In this document: in pieces, positions 32,491 to 42,621 of the stretch
Layout of the letters: each line of letters opens with the position of its first letter
Position numbering within the stretch: the first letter of the stretch is position 1
Assembly (NCBI GenBank): GCA_033239525.1
Contig: BSYO01000020.1
Coordinates: forward strand, 8,862,656 to 8,926,655
Source of the DNA: Nepenthes gracilis
Lineage: Eukaryota > Streptophyta > Magnoliopsida > Caryophyllales > Nepenthaceae
DNA: 64,000 nucleotides
Direction of reading: 5' to 3'
Made by a program: the position numbers and the translations under genes
Notes under the pieces: model-generated
Told to the model about the DNA's origin: nothing
Seen by the model: the letters and a program-made list of their open reading frames with translations, nothing else
Databases searched by the model: none

Positions 32491-34298
32491 AGGCCCTGGC
32501 CGATTTCATCGTTGAAGCAGCAACCCTAGCTTCGGAAGGTACCGACAACTCATCGAATGCAGAAGACCACGATCATCCAGTGTGGACCCTGAATGTGGAT
32601 GGGTCATCTACTCATGCACATAGCGGAGCTGGAGTCGTGCTGAAGACCCCAAAGGGCGTAGAGATTACGTACTCCGTCGCGCTGGCCTTCCCTGCCACCA
32701 ATAACGTGGCAGAGTACGAGTCCCTCCTCGCTGGCCTGCGCCTCGCCAAGGAATGTTCCGCACGGTCATTGGTCGTGCGTAGCGACTCTGAGCTTGTGGT
32801 CAACCAGGTGCAAGGGAATTTCAACGCGTCAAACCCACAACTCGTGAGGTACTTGGTGAAGGCAAAGGCCCTGATCCCTGAGTTCGACCGGTTCGAGATC
32901 GAGCATATCCCCAGGTCCGACAACGAGCGTGCTAACCGACTGGCCCGGGATGCGGCTACCAGATCACGGGAACAGTACGTCAGGGAACCAAGTGAAGTCC
33001 TGACCGCGCCTAGCATTGACTCCGAAGACCAAGAGGTACTATGGGTCGATGCAAGAAGCAATTGGATGATGTCGTACGTGAAGTACTTGACCGAGGGAGC
33101 CCTCCCCGATGATGCCAACGAGGCCAAGCGGATTAAGAAGACAGCAGGTTGGTATACGCTCCTCAGCGGAAGGCTGTGTAGGCGGGGATATTCCGCTCCA
33201 CTCCTAAAATGCCTTACTCCAGAGGAAGTCGAATACTCGCTGAGCGAGGTACACCTGGGATTATGCGGCTCGCACATCGGGGGCAAGAACCTCACGCTCA
33301 AGGTCATGCGACAAGGGTTCCATTGGCCAACCATGAAGCGGGACGCTATGGAGTTCGTCCGGAAGTGCGAGAGTTGCCAGGTCCACGGCCCCATGACGCA
33401 TCAGCCACACACGGAGTTGCACTGCCTCCACTCCCCGTGGCCGTTTGCACAATGGGGGCTCGACATACTCGGGCCATTACCATTGGCCTCCGGGCAAAGG
33501 AAATTCCTGATCGTTGGTATTGACTATTTCACCAAATGGGTGGAAGCTGTCCCTCTTGCCAAGATCACTGAGCAGAACGCGACAGAGTTCCTCCGTTAAG
33601 GTATCATTTGCCGCTTCGGGATTCCCGAGGTCATGGTGACCGACAACCGAACCCAATTCACCAGCAAGCGATTCACGAGGTACTGCCACAATCTCCGCAT
33701 CAAGCTTAACCACACGTCTGTGGCGCATCCCCAGGCCAACGGACAGGTTGAGGTCACCAACTGCAAGTTGTTACATGGGTTGAAGACCAAACTGAAGGAT
33801 GGAGGGGGCTCCTGGGTCGAGGAGTTACCATCCGTGCTCTGGGCATATCGAACGACCCCCCGAGAGCCAACGAGAGAAACGCGTTTCAGCCTCTATTTTG
33901 GGGCTAAGGCTGTTGTCCCTATGGAGGTGGGAATGCCAAGCCTGCGGGTCGAATACTTTGACACAGCCACCAAGACCCAAAGGCTCCGAGAAAGCTTAGA
34001 CCTGCTCTCAAAGGTCCGAGATGCGGTGCGACTGCGAGTCACGGCCTATCAACAACGCGTCGCGCGGTACTACAACAAACGAGTGAAGGCACGGCCTCTC
34101 AAAGTTGGAGATCTGGTCCTTCAGAGCATAGAGGCGGCGGGAAAGACCGCGAACAGGAATAAGCTCTCCCCTAGATGGGAGGGTCCATTCCTCGTCTCCG
34201 CAATCCTCCGAAGTGGAACGTACAAGCTACGAGCCCTGAATGGCAAGCTAGTCCCATGGACCTGGAACACCGCCAACTTAAGGAAATACTACCAGTAG
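32491..34298 (+). pseudogene. Second (archaeal-type) RNase H and integrase, element 2
   Basis: The second RNase H at 32583-32960 has the three expected acidic sites: LNVDGSS, NNVAEYESLL and VVRSDSELV. This domain is diagnostic for the Tat lineage. Integrase follows: zinc segment EVHLGLCGSHIGG...RKCESCQ intact, core WGLDILGP, VMVTDNRTQF and NGQVEV giving D-D-E, then the C-terminal KVGDLVL...PRWEGPFLV module ending KYYQ-stop at 34298. The only stop in over 1.7 kb is TAA at 33597, replacing the CAA seen in element 1 (LRQGI). No chromodomain. Confidence 0.93.
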
Positions 34299-35332
34299 CG
34301 CTGCGTCAATTCAGGTAAGACGCACATGCGCACCACACTAAATGCTTGTATATGCGTCATGCTTTTTTGTTAATAAAGTTAGTTTCCTTGTTATTCTACG
34401 TATTCATTTGAGTGAACTGTTAACATGCATAGCATTCTTAAACCAAACAACCTAAACTGCCCCTAAGTCAGGAGGACAAGCATCCGTCCGCAAAGTGAGT
34501 CCTAGGCCTTGTTCCAGGCGGTCCAAAAGCGACCATCCCAGGATTTTGTCCCCGCACCATGTGGCCCGGGGACAGCCCCGTACATCTTGGCTCCATGCCA
34601 GACGGACCAAGCGGCCCCCTGTGCTTCTGCTCCGAGCCAGACAGCCCAGGAAATAGCCACGCGTAGGATCTGACTTCTTGTCAAAAGGACCCGTGTGGTC
34701 CGCAGAGCAGGGTTCGTGCCTACGGCCCAAGTGGTCATGATATTAGGCATGGGGGCTTTTGAAGTCCCCAATCTGAGGCCAACAAAACCTTAGGAGGTAG
34801 ATCTCACAAGCGTGCGACGACCTTCTTGCACAGAAGAGAGCACCCTCAGTCTACAATGGTCGTGGGCTAGGACCTTAAACTTGGTGATTATAACATCTTG
34901 AGCAGGGGCCACACACTTCCCATGAACGAACACAACCAAGGCCTAGACCCCGGAGTCTGGTTGCCATGGCCTAAAAACCCGGCTGACCCTTGCTACGGCT
35001 CCATGGGATTGGCGACGACATCCGCTTTACAGAATCGAGCTTCCTAAACGCGTGAGTTGCGATGACATCCTCTAATGAAGGAGGAGCACATCGCAAGAAG
35101 ATGCCTGATTAGGGTCTTAGCGACAATAGCTCAACGAGCTTAGCATTCAGATGAGGGGTACGACCCCACAGATCACATCAAATGAAAGGTGTGACTCAGC
35201 ATACCACACCAGAAGACAATGTGTACAAAGGAGAAGGAATCACCCTTAATTCATTTTTCGACTACAAGCAAAACGCAAATACAAAAGGAAAAAAGAAACA
35301 AAGGGCAACCAGACGACCTATACAAAGCAAGA
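34299..35332 (+). other. 3' untranslated region of element 2
   Basis: No ORF. TTAATAAAGTTAG at 34370-34382 could serve as a plus-strand poly(A) signal after integrase. GTTCCAGGCGGTCCAAAAGC-like words recur in degenerate form at 34510-34720. Confidence 0.45.
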
Positions 35333-37273
35333 CTACTGTGGAGGCTGGGACATGTTGGCTTCCTCGTGAAAGTTCTTTAAACGAGACGCCTCCATGACTC
35401 CGGAATTCCTAGGATGGAGAACTCCTTCCTGTATGTCAGGTGCAATCAGGGATACGATCCTGTAACACAGGTGGATGCCGTCCCAAAATCGAGTCTCCAG
35501 CACGAGTTTCGCTTCCGACGGGGAGAACCGGTGCATCATGTCCCTGTATAGGCGTGCATGATTTTCCTCCATGGTGGCAAGAGAGGCCTCCAGCTGCGCC
35601 ACTCTCTGTCGTAGGCACCCGTTCTCCACTTGCGCCCGTTCACTGTCCCCTCGAAGGGAGGCGACCTGGGCTCTTGCATGATGGACGGCCTGCAGCCCAC
35701 GGCGGAAGCCCCCGTTGAAGAAGGCAACCAACTCGTCAAAAGGATCGACATCTCCGAAAGCTTGCAGAGAAGGAGACGTTAGAGAAACACTTAAAGCATG
35801 TAACAACAGGGAAGGACCAGATCGAAGTGGCTATACCTGAGTGGGAACAGCGCTCGGAGAGTGTGCAAAATCGCCTGGCGAAGCCCCCTCCTGAGGCTCC
35901 TCCCCTTCGGCCACCGTGGCCAAGCTAGCTGGAAAAGTGGCAGCCGTAGGTGCGCACGGGGGCTCAAGCCCCGGAGATGTCCCGACTGTCCCCACACTAG
36001 CTCCCGGCGAATTGGCGACCAACGCGACTCTTTCCTCCGATGGTGAAGCTGTGTCCACGAGGTTCCCACCCTCTGAAATGGGCTCCACAAGGATAACAAT
36101 CGGATTCGAAGGATCCCTCTTCTCTAACGTTGGCGCAGGCAGAGCTGGGAATGAGCCCGCTGGGTCGTCAAGGTCCAAAACGTCGCCCGCCCTTTCCGGA
36201 GTAGCATCCGCAAATACTTCGGCAACGGAACGTGCGAGATGCTCCCCCGCAGGTTGAGACTCCGCCTCTAGACTTTGAGCACGGCTAGCCCTGGATCGAA
36301 GTTGGCGAAGGTCCGGTGGTCTCCCCCTGGTGGCCCATGGTCGTAGCCGCCTTCAAGACCGGACTCCGAACCTCAGCAGCGGATCCAGCAGCTTATCTCT
36401 GGGACCTCCATGTGGAAGTCCCTCCGGCCTCCCTCAACCTCTTCAAGGAGGCCTCAACTTCATCATCGTCCGAGGATGACTCCAACAACGAGCAGCTTTC
36501 CCCCTTGTCCCCTCCAGATGATGGGGGAACGATAGAGCCCCCAGGCACCCTCTTACTAGGGTCGGCGGCTCTCCATCCCAACGAAGGCCCCCACTTGGAA
36601 GCCTCGAAGGTGATGGATGTCAAAAAATAGCCCTAGATTGAGAACTTCGACTCCTGAGAGTGGATGGTGGTGATCAACTCCGCCGCCTCCACGGTATCCT
36701 TTGCCAGCGGCTTCTCAAGGAAGAACCCTGAAATTAGGCCCCAGACGCAAGAAAGCTCCGAATCAGAGGACTCTTGCAGGAAGAAGTAACGATCCATCCA
36801 ACCCTTGACCGAGTCGGGATTGGTTCCACGAAAGTGGAAGCTTGTTTTGGGCGACATCGACATCCAGTCCTCCGATTCCGTGAAGCAAAAAATCAGTCTG
36901 GCGGCCTTGGCATCGAAGGAGCCGCCATGAAGGTGGGCAAAGATGCATAGGGACACCAAGTAACGTAAAGCGTTGGGGTAGAACCTCGCCACTAGGACCC
37001 CCAACGCTTCGACCAACGAGTACAGTGTGCACGGCATGGGATAGCGAAGTCTCCCTCTCAGGTGGTGCTCGTAGACTATGATGTAGTTCTCTGGGGGGCG
37101 TTGGCCCTATCCAGGTTTCCAGGAGCACGATAGCCCCAACCACTGGGGATGCCGTAATCAACCATGAGGGTGGCAATAGCGCTCGCCGTCAGGGCAGACT
37201 TCATGTTGTGAACGCCGTGACGACTCGCCCTGGGAATGTGGGAAGAAGAAGAGCTCTCTCTTTTTTTCACCAT
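35333..37273 (-). pseudogene. Antisense gene B of element 2 (Transposase_28-like domain plus coiled coil)
   Basis: Opposite strand to its element. ATG at 37273 (MVKKRESSSSSHIPRAS) is about 70 bases after a TATA-like CCTATTTAAACC (37341-37352). Blocks in order: VDYGIPSGWGYRAP, FYPNALRYLVSLCIF, ARLIFCFTESEDW, NPDSVKGWMDRYFFLQ (these match the plant Transposase_28 family and the gene at 10277), an acidic SSSDDDEVEASL, a Pro/Ala/Glu-rich region, then a coiled coil (LRQRVAQLEASLATMEENHA) and FWDGIHLCYRIVSL...VLHPRNSGV. A candidate 76-base intron is at 35761-35836 (CAG|GTATAG to CTGCAAG|CTTT) in the same place as in element 3, but joining there leaves the coil one base out of frame. A TAG at 36633, a stop at 36393 and a frameshift at about 36350 suggest it is broken. 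Confidence 0.72.
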
Positions 37274-37340
37274 GTCTCTCTCTCTCGGTGCGAGTTAGCC
37301 ACAGGAAAAATCTCAGTGAAGGGAAAAAGCCATTCCTGTT

Positions 37341-37352
37341 GGTTTAAATAGG
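37341..37352 (-). promoter_or_regulatory. TATA-like box of antisense gene B
   Basis: Minus strand CCTATTTAAACC, about 70 bases upstream of the ATG at 37273. Confidence 0.45.
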
Positions 37353-37638
37353 CAACGGAAGGCCAGCAGGCGGGAAACCAAAGCGACGCCCACCGCAGGT
37401 GACTGGGACATGTGTCGGCTTTGTAGCGCATCGTAGAGCCCAAAGTCACCCGTAATCATGGCCAGGCGCTAGACTGACAAGTGCGTCGCCTCAGCCACCT
37501 GACAGAGGTCCACGCAGGCGCCTCGGCATTAAATGAAGGCTTACAACAACCAAGCCCACCATAGGGGCAAGCGGATGAAAGGCGAAAACCCAGATACAAA
37601 AATTATGAAGGACAAAGCGGTACGACAAAATAACGAAT

Positions 37639-37644
37639 TTTATT
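37639..37644 (-). terminator. Poly(A) signal after antisense ORF A
   Basis: Minus strand CAATGCAATAAAATTC contains AATAAA 80 bases past the stop codon of ORF A. Confidence 0.45.
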
Positions 37645-37724
37645 GCATTGAAAAACTTTGTTACAAGACTGACCAGCAAAAAATAGATAAAATAATCACG
37701 GTGGCTCGCCATGGCGGTTATCAA

Positions 37725-38393
37725 CTAACGCCGCGCACGGTTCGTAGAGGAGATCGGAGTCAGGTAATCGACCAGCTGGGTGTCAATCCGGGCACTGTAA
37801 TTGCGAGAGTATAGGATGCCGACACGAAAGTCCGGATCCTCCAGCGAGGCTAGCCTCCGGCTGAGATGGATCTCATCCTGGTAATTCCTTTCCAGGGCAG
37901 GGCCGACTTCCTCCGGCAGAAACCTCGACCTCAACTCCGTGGGCAGTCGAGCAACCTCCACCCCATGCTGACGCAACAACTCCTCGTTCTCTCCTTCAAG
38001 AACCTGTATGCAGGCCTGAGCTGCCACGTTGGCGCTAGTGAGTTGGGTAGCCCTGCTTTCAGACTCAGCCCACGCATCCTCGAAGTACGCAGCTCGAGTC
38101 CTCAGCTGCTCCACCTCTGCAGTTGCGGCTTGCATATGTACCTCAGCGCTCTCCAGCCTCCTGGTGATTTGTTGGCGCGAGAGGTCCCCTATCCCAAGAG
38201 CACACTCCCGGGAGGAGGCTGCTCCCTCTGCCCACTCAAAACCTAGAGGCACTCGCGGGAAGCGAACAGGGCCCACGACGGTGGCCTCGGAGCGATCGCC
38301 TCCTGATGCACTGACTCTTGAAGCTCCGGGAATGCCAAAACTGGACTCTGATTCCCTAGAAGAATGCTCCGAATCAGACGTTGTATCCTCCAT
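37725..38393 (-). CDS. Antisense ORF A of element 2, 222 residues, intact
   Basis: Fully open frame on the strand opposite to the element. I choose the ATG at 38393 (MEDTTSDSEHSSRES) because a TATA-like CCTATTTAAATGCG (38481-38494) lies about 90 bases upstream; an in-frame ATG at 38480 would sit on that box. The N-terminus is acidic and Ser-rich (1-20), followed by a Gly/Arg/Pro region (21-65), a long heptad coiled coil (about 70-160; LESAEVHMQAATAEVEQL) and a C-terminal block YQDEIHLSRRLASLEDPDF...LYSRNYSA. That block also ends gene B and the gene in element 3. No Transposase_28 part and no catalytic motif are visible. Function unknown. AATAAA (37639-37644, minus) follows the stop by about 80 bases. 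Confidence 0.65.
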   Translation of the reverse strand: MEDTTSDSEHSSRESESSFGIPGASRVSASGGDRSEATVVGPVRFPRVPLGFEWAEGAASSRECALGIGDLSRQQITRRLESAEVHMQAATAEVEQLRTRAAYFEDAWAESESRATQLTSANVAAQACIQVLEGENEELLRQHGVEVARLPTELRSRFLPEEVGPALERNYQDEIHLSRRLASLEDPDFRVGILYSRNYSARIDTQLVDYLTPISSTNRARR

Positions 38394-38480
38394 CACTGTT
38401 GCGGCAAAGTAAACTCGAGCAGAGCAAAGGGTTCTCAAATGCACAAATGCTAGGAAGTGCGAAGTCGTAAGGGGAACCAA

Positions 38481-38494
38481 CGCATTTAAATAGG
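38481..38494 (-). promoter_or_regulatory. TATA-like box of antisense ORF A
   Basis: Minus strand CCTATTTAAATGCG, about 90 bases upstream of the ATG at 38393. Same core (CCTATTTAAA) as upstream of gene B. Confidence 0.45.
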
Positions 38495-38795
38495 AGAGGT
38501 TCCCTCCCGAAAACGGCGACGCAGCAAGGACAAAGGGCTCCAGCCTCTAGCCCATGGGGGACCTCCACATGGCGAATCCGTGAAGACTCGCGCGTTTCCA
38601 AGGCATGCCATTGTGACGCGACGCCTTCTGACCTCACGAGCATTAAATGCACCAGATGGGCCAGAAGACGCAACCGTCAGCAACGACCTTTTCGCCTTCT
38701 CAAGGTGGGATGCAGATTGCCCAAAAAAGATACTCAACAACACAAGGAAGCGCGCATAGTGAAAAGAAAAGAATGAAGGCAAGCGGGCTACTTCT

Positions 38796-39477
38796 TTTAT
38801 TAATCAATGCTTTCTTACAAAGTACAAACTTTACGGCAACAAAGAGTACAAGAAAGATGAAGGAAGATGACGGTGCGAGGCCCCGGGTCCCTCGTGGCTA
38901 CCCCAGATGAGCTTGGAGAACATGATCCACATGAGATCACCGTGGCCAGGAGCCACCGGAAGTTCACCAAGAGAACGGAGGCGGCCACGAGGAGGGCCAA
39001 CCCACGGTGGAGGCCGCCATGGCACGCTCCACCGGGGCGATATCCGCACCGATGCCAAAAGCGCTCAGGCGAAGTAGGGAAAATCCCTGCCATTCCCTCA
39101 GTGTGGCTCCAGCTTCTGCCCCCTCCAGGGTCAGTACTCGAGCTCAGCGAGGTGGAGACCATGAGCGATGCCCTCCGCCAGCGGGAGACATCCCCGCGGA
39201 GGTTCCGCCACTGCCCCACCGCGCTCTAGGCGAGCCACAACCCGGAGAGGGGAACACATTGACAGCAGAGTGGCTGAACCACCCTTATTAGTATGAGGAA
39301 CAAGTTGCACCACGGAGGTTAGAGCAGCTTTCATCAAGAACTTTAGGCATCTAGCTAATCCATCCAATTCCTTCTCGAGCCCCTGCTAAGGGCAGGGTGA
39401 GCCAGAGCCTCCTCATTGCCTCTCCAAAGGTAGCCAAGGGATGTGCTCCACTCACTGAGAAGCCCTCCTATTTATAG
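38796..39477 (-). other. Possible third antisense unit (C) of element 2
   Basis: A minus-strand TATA-like CTATAAATAG (39468-39477) lies about 100 bases before an ATG at 39367. The frame from there (MDGLARCLKFLMKAAL...) is open for 78 codons, and an overlapping frame is open from 39219 to 38815. AATAAA follows at 38796-38801 (minus). The protein resembles nothing I know, and frames shift along it. The promoter-to-poly(A) layout copies that of ORF A, which is the main reason to list it. Confidence 0.35.
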
Positions 39478-39750
39478 GCAAAACAGGCGCCCCTCTCTCA
39501 TTCAGCACGATGCGACTCCCAATGAACGTCTTTCACGAAATAGGAAAGACCCCTAATCAGACGCAGCCCTAGGAATGCGAATCTTACCAATCAGAGTGGC
39601 GGATCACGGCAATGGCAGAAAAGCCTGCACAGTCGCTTGGGGAAGGCACGAGTCCAGAAAATGACAAATGGTGGTGCACCCCAAGAAAGACTGATGGGCA
39701 GCGGTATGGACCGAGGAAGAATGCTCGGCCCGACCATTGGTCAGCCCAAG

Positions 39751-39763
39751 CATGGGGGGCTAG
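39751..39763 (+). other. Polypurine tract of element 2
   Basis: CATGGGGGGCTAG directly before the 3' LTR; the primer for plus-strand DNA synthesis. Confidence 0.85.
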
Positions 39764-40671
39764 TGTTGGGTCCCGTGCCAAGGCCCACGATCGATAAAGG
39801 CCCAACCCACTGCGCAGGGAGCCCTCGTGGGGTTCTGCTGGCAAAAGCGGACAAAAACCCTGTGACGCTTTAATGTGCTGCCAGGAGAGATGGAAAGCCA
39901 GCCAATGATGACGTGGCTAGCATTATGACAGCGGCTCAGGCGGCTGCCTGCAGGAAGCCAGCTAATCCCCATTCAATGGAAAACCAGGCGTGGCCGGGAG
40001 TGCCCAGGAGCCTTTCTGCCACCCTAAAATGACAACCAACATGCTCGGCGCACCACGACAGCGACCAGTGGCCACAGAGCCCTAGCAATGGGCATTCTCG
40101 CTCCCAGTGTCCACGGGGAAGGGGCTATAAGAACTCCCTTCCCCCGCAGAGCAAAGGACTTTTGGACTTTAAAACTCTGAGCCTCCTTCTTCCTCTCACT
40201 TCGACGATTCCAGAGAGCAAAGGGAGAAATGATCGAATTGAGAAGGACTTAGGACCCTGGGGTCTTCCGCGAGTCCTCATCTCTAAAACATCCAAATCCC
40301 TACGCTTGCTCAGGCAACGGGAGTGAGCCACTCATCGCGGTGCACTGAGGAAGCCAGGCCTTCTGTCACCTGCTCATTACATTTCCCACTCTAAAGCATA
40401 AGCATTACCCACGTATCATCAGCATTCATCTACACACCTCCCCGCGCACGTGTGACATTTCCGTTTAGTGCAGGAACTTGCTGACTTGAGCGTCGGAGTG
40501 GCCGTGGTGTGAGAAATCCCGCCGGACCTCTGACCTCTTGTTTGTTAATTGTGTTGTGCAGGTCCCAGGTTAAGAAATACGGAGACCGGACCCTCGTCCT
40601 GACGCTACCACATGCTTAGGAATCCGAAGGCTCCCTAATTCGTACGACAACCACGGACCCGGGACGCAACA
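39764..40671 (+). repeat. 3' LTR of element 2
   Basis: 908 bp, TGTTGGGTCCCGTGCCAAGG to GGGACGCAACA. Aligns end to end with 27828-28736. Many of the differences are CG in one copy and TG or CA in the other. Followed by the duplication AGAAT. Confidence 0.95.
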
Positions 40672-40676
40672 AGAAT

Positions 40677-41384
40677 TTATTGGATCATGACAAACTTATA
40701 AATACACATTGTCTCAATCAAAGAAAAATAAATCCATGACCTTAAATCAATTAAGGAAGAAATAGAAAAAAATCTAATATAAAATCCGTCGGTGATGAAA
40801 ATGTTGCTCTATTTGTAAAAAAAATTAAAAAACTTTTTAAGAATTATTAAAAAATGTTCTACCACTAAAGGAAATACAACCATACAACATACTAAGAAAA
40901 ATGATAAAAAAGATGGTAAAGACTCAAGGAATAAAAAATTCTAAGAAATTCAGTATCACAAATGTCATAATTTTAGACATATTCAAATTGAGTGTCTAAA
41001 TTCTAAAAGATTAAAAAAATGTTATAAACACTACACTTAATGATGATGAAGCGGAGGAGAATAATAATTCTTCATAATAAGATGAGATTAATTATATTTT
41101 ATTCAAAGTTTCTACGATTTGTTGTGATGAAAATATTAGTGACCAACCTAAACATTTTGAATCTTCTCCAAATGAATCTGATAATGAATTTGAATTTGGA
41201 CACCTTAGGAGGCGTATGAAAAGTTCTTTAGAAAATTTCTAAAAGTCAAGAGAACAAACAAGTCACTTAATCACAAATTAGTTGAATCCCAAAAAGGGAA
41301 AGTTGATATTGGAACCAAATTAAACCTTACTAGTATTAAATATCAAAACTTGAGAATTTAAACTAAGTCTTTAAATGAAATAAT
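40677..41384 (+). pseudogene. Sirevirus gag, C-terminal part
   Basis: Continues the gag cut at 27827. Near 40790-40850 DENVALFVKKIKKLFKNY, at 40949-40990 a degraded zinc knuckle (HKCHNFRHIQIEC), then an Asp/Glu/Asn-rich tail (41040-41200). Many stops and frameshifts. Cut again at 41385 by a LINE. Confidence 0.7.
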
Positions 41385-41906
41385 CTTTTTTTATAAGTAA
41401 TTGAATTTTATTGATAAAAAGGAAAAAGAATACAGAACCAATGTTCAAACTCCGAAGGCAAATCTCATAATGGAAATGGACATAGACGATAGGGGAAGCC
41501 CCAGTCACCATGAATCAGATCATGATTTTTTTTTTTAACCACACAAGAGAAGGTCCGCCAAAGATCAACTGGCAGAATGACAGCAGCAAACCAGCTCTTG
41601 AAATTGCCACATCTGCAAACTAGAAAGACACTCCAAACTAGCAAAAGCCCACCAAATCCTGAGCAGAGACGTCACGAGTCCGAAACGTATCAACAAAGTC
41701 GTCGACCGTAACAGCAGGCTAAACACATCAAGGCCAAGCTCCAGTAGGATGATGAAGATCAAACCAAGACTCCAACGAAATCAACCAACTAGCGAACTGT
41801 CAAGCGGGTAAAACGTCAGGAAATCACGGAAAGGCCACCAAGTAGCTTTAAAGTACAACGGCCAAGAGCAACTAATCCGATCCAAATCATCAGATGCCTA
41901 ATCGAT
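41385..41906 (-). mobile_element. LINE 3' fragment, family A, minus strand
   Basis: About 520 bases reading, in reverse, to a tail CAATTACTTATAAAAAAAG. Nearly the same sequence occurs forward at 59860-60304. AAATAAT on the right and GAAATAAT on the left are a possible short target duplication. 5'-truncated, no ORF. It interrupts the Sirevirus between gag and protease. Confidence 0.72.
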
Positions 41907-41913
41907 AAATAAT

Positions 41914-42418
41914 AGGCATTTTTACATAGATGTTGAAAATGTGAAAATAGATATAAAAACTTTTTGAGTGAAATTAAGAAATTTAATCACATGTTAGTCT
42001 AGAAAAGGTACGTAGAAATAAAAAGGGATTGGGATTTATTAAAAACCTATCAGAAGTAAATATTAACCCCAAAACTATATTCGTTCTAGTCACATCCATT
42101 CCTAAGAGGAATATTATTACATCTATCCCATCAAATTTTTGTTATAACACTTGAATAAACTAAATATACCAAATGTCTTAGTCAAACTAAATACCAATGG
42201 AATGACTAAATGAACTACGAATAATGTCCAAACTTTTCATATTACTTCTCTCTTAATTTTATACCTGCATGTCATGGTTATGAAAAATTGATCATATTCA
42301 CTCCCATTGTCATACAACTAATTTTCAAAACAATTACAAACAAAGTATAGAGATTACTGGTCTTATCAATCATATCAAACAACTAAATGAAGAAGTAACA
42401 AAATTGATTGACGTAGTT
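41914..42418 (+). pseudogene. Sirevirus gag-protease linker
   Basis: Fragmented frame; at 42015-42110 it reads RNKKGLGFIKNL and VNINPKTIFVLV, the tail of Sirevirus gag. The rest is AT-rich with no clear motif. Confidence 0.5.
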
Positions 42419-42621
42419 TTTTTTTTGATAAGTAAGTAAAATTGAATTAAAATAAAAGAAAGTACAAAAACTATATTCTAACTCCAAATATTTTACCGAC
42501 TTAGAGGTAGAATATAGACGTTAGGATATACCCCGATAAAATAGACGACGTAGAACAAGGACCCAAGCGAAGAACCCGAGCACCACCAAGAAACAATCTG
42601 TGATAGCAAAAGAAAAATACT
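42419..42621 (-). mobile_element. LINE 3' fragment, family B, minus strand (left part)
   Basis: Begins with a T-run then GATAAGTAAGTAAAATTG; its reverse matches the tail at 61690-61805 through GGGGTATA. The Tekay element landed inside it, so it probably continues at 55762 and may reach the T-run at 56101-56116. Confidence 0.6.

Larger units (their letters stand above)
27828..40671 (+). mobile_element. Tat-type Ty3/gypsy element 2 (complete structure)
   Basis: 12.8-kb element with two LTRs (909 and 908 bp), primer-binding site, gag, protease, RT, RNase H, second RNase H, integrase, a 5.4-kb region with antisense genes, and a polypurine tract. Perfect 5-bp target duplication AGAAT (27823-27827 and 40672-40676) inside the Sirevirus gag. 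The LTRs differ at roughly 70-80 positions by eye (about 8 percent), so insertion is not recent. Gag-pol has at least ten stops and several indels. Confidence 0.95.

Noticed and set aside
32612..33394. Long minus-strand ORF of 260 codons
   Set aside because: Shadow of the second RNase H and integrase on the plus strand; similar shadows occur opposite pol of element 1.
35761..35836. Calling the intron of antisense gene B as certain
   Set aside because: Edges look right, but joining them leaves the coiled-coil frame shifted by one base, so it is recorded only as a candidate inside the gene entry.
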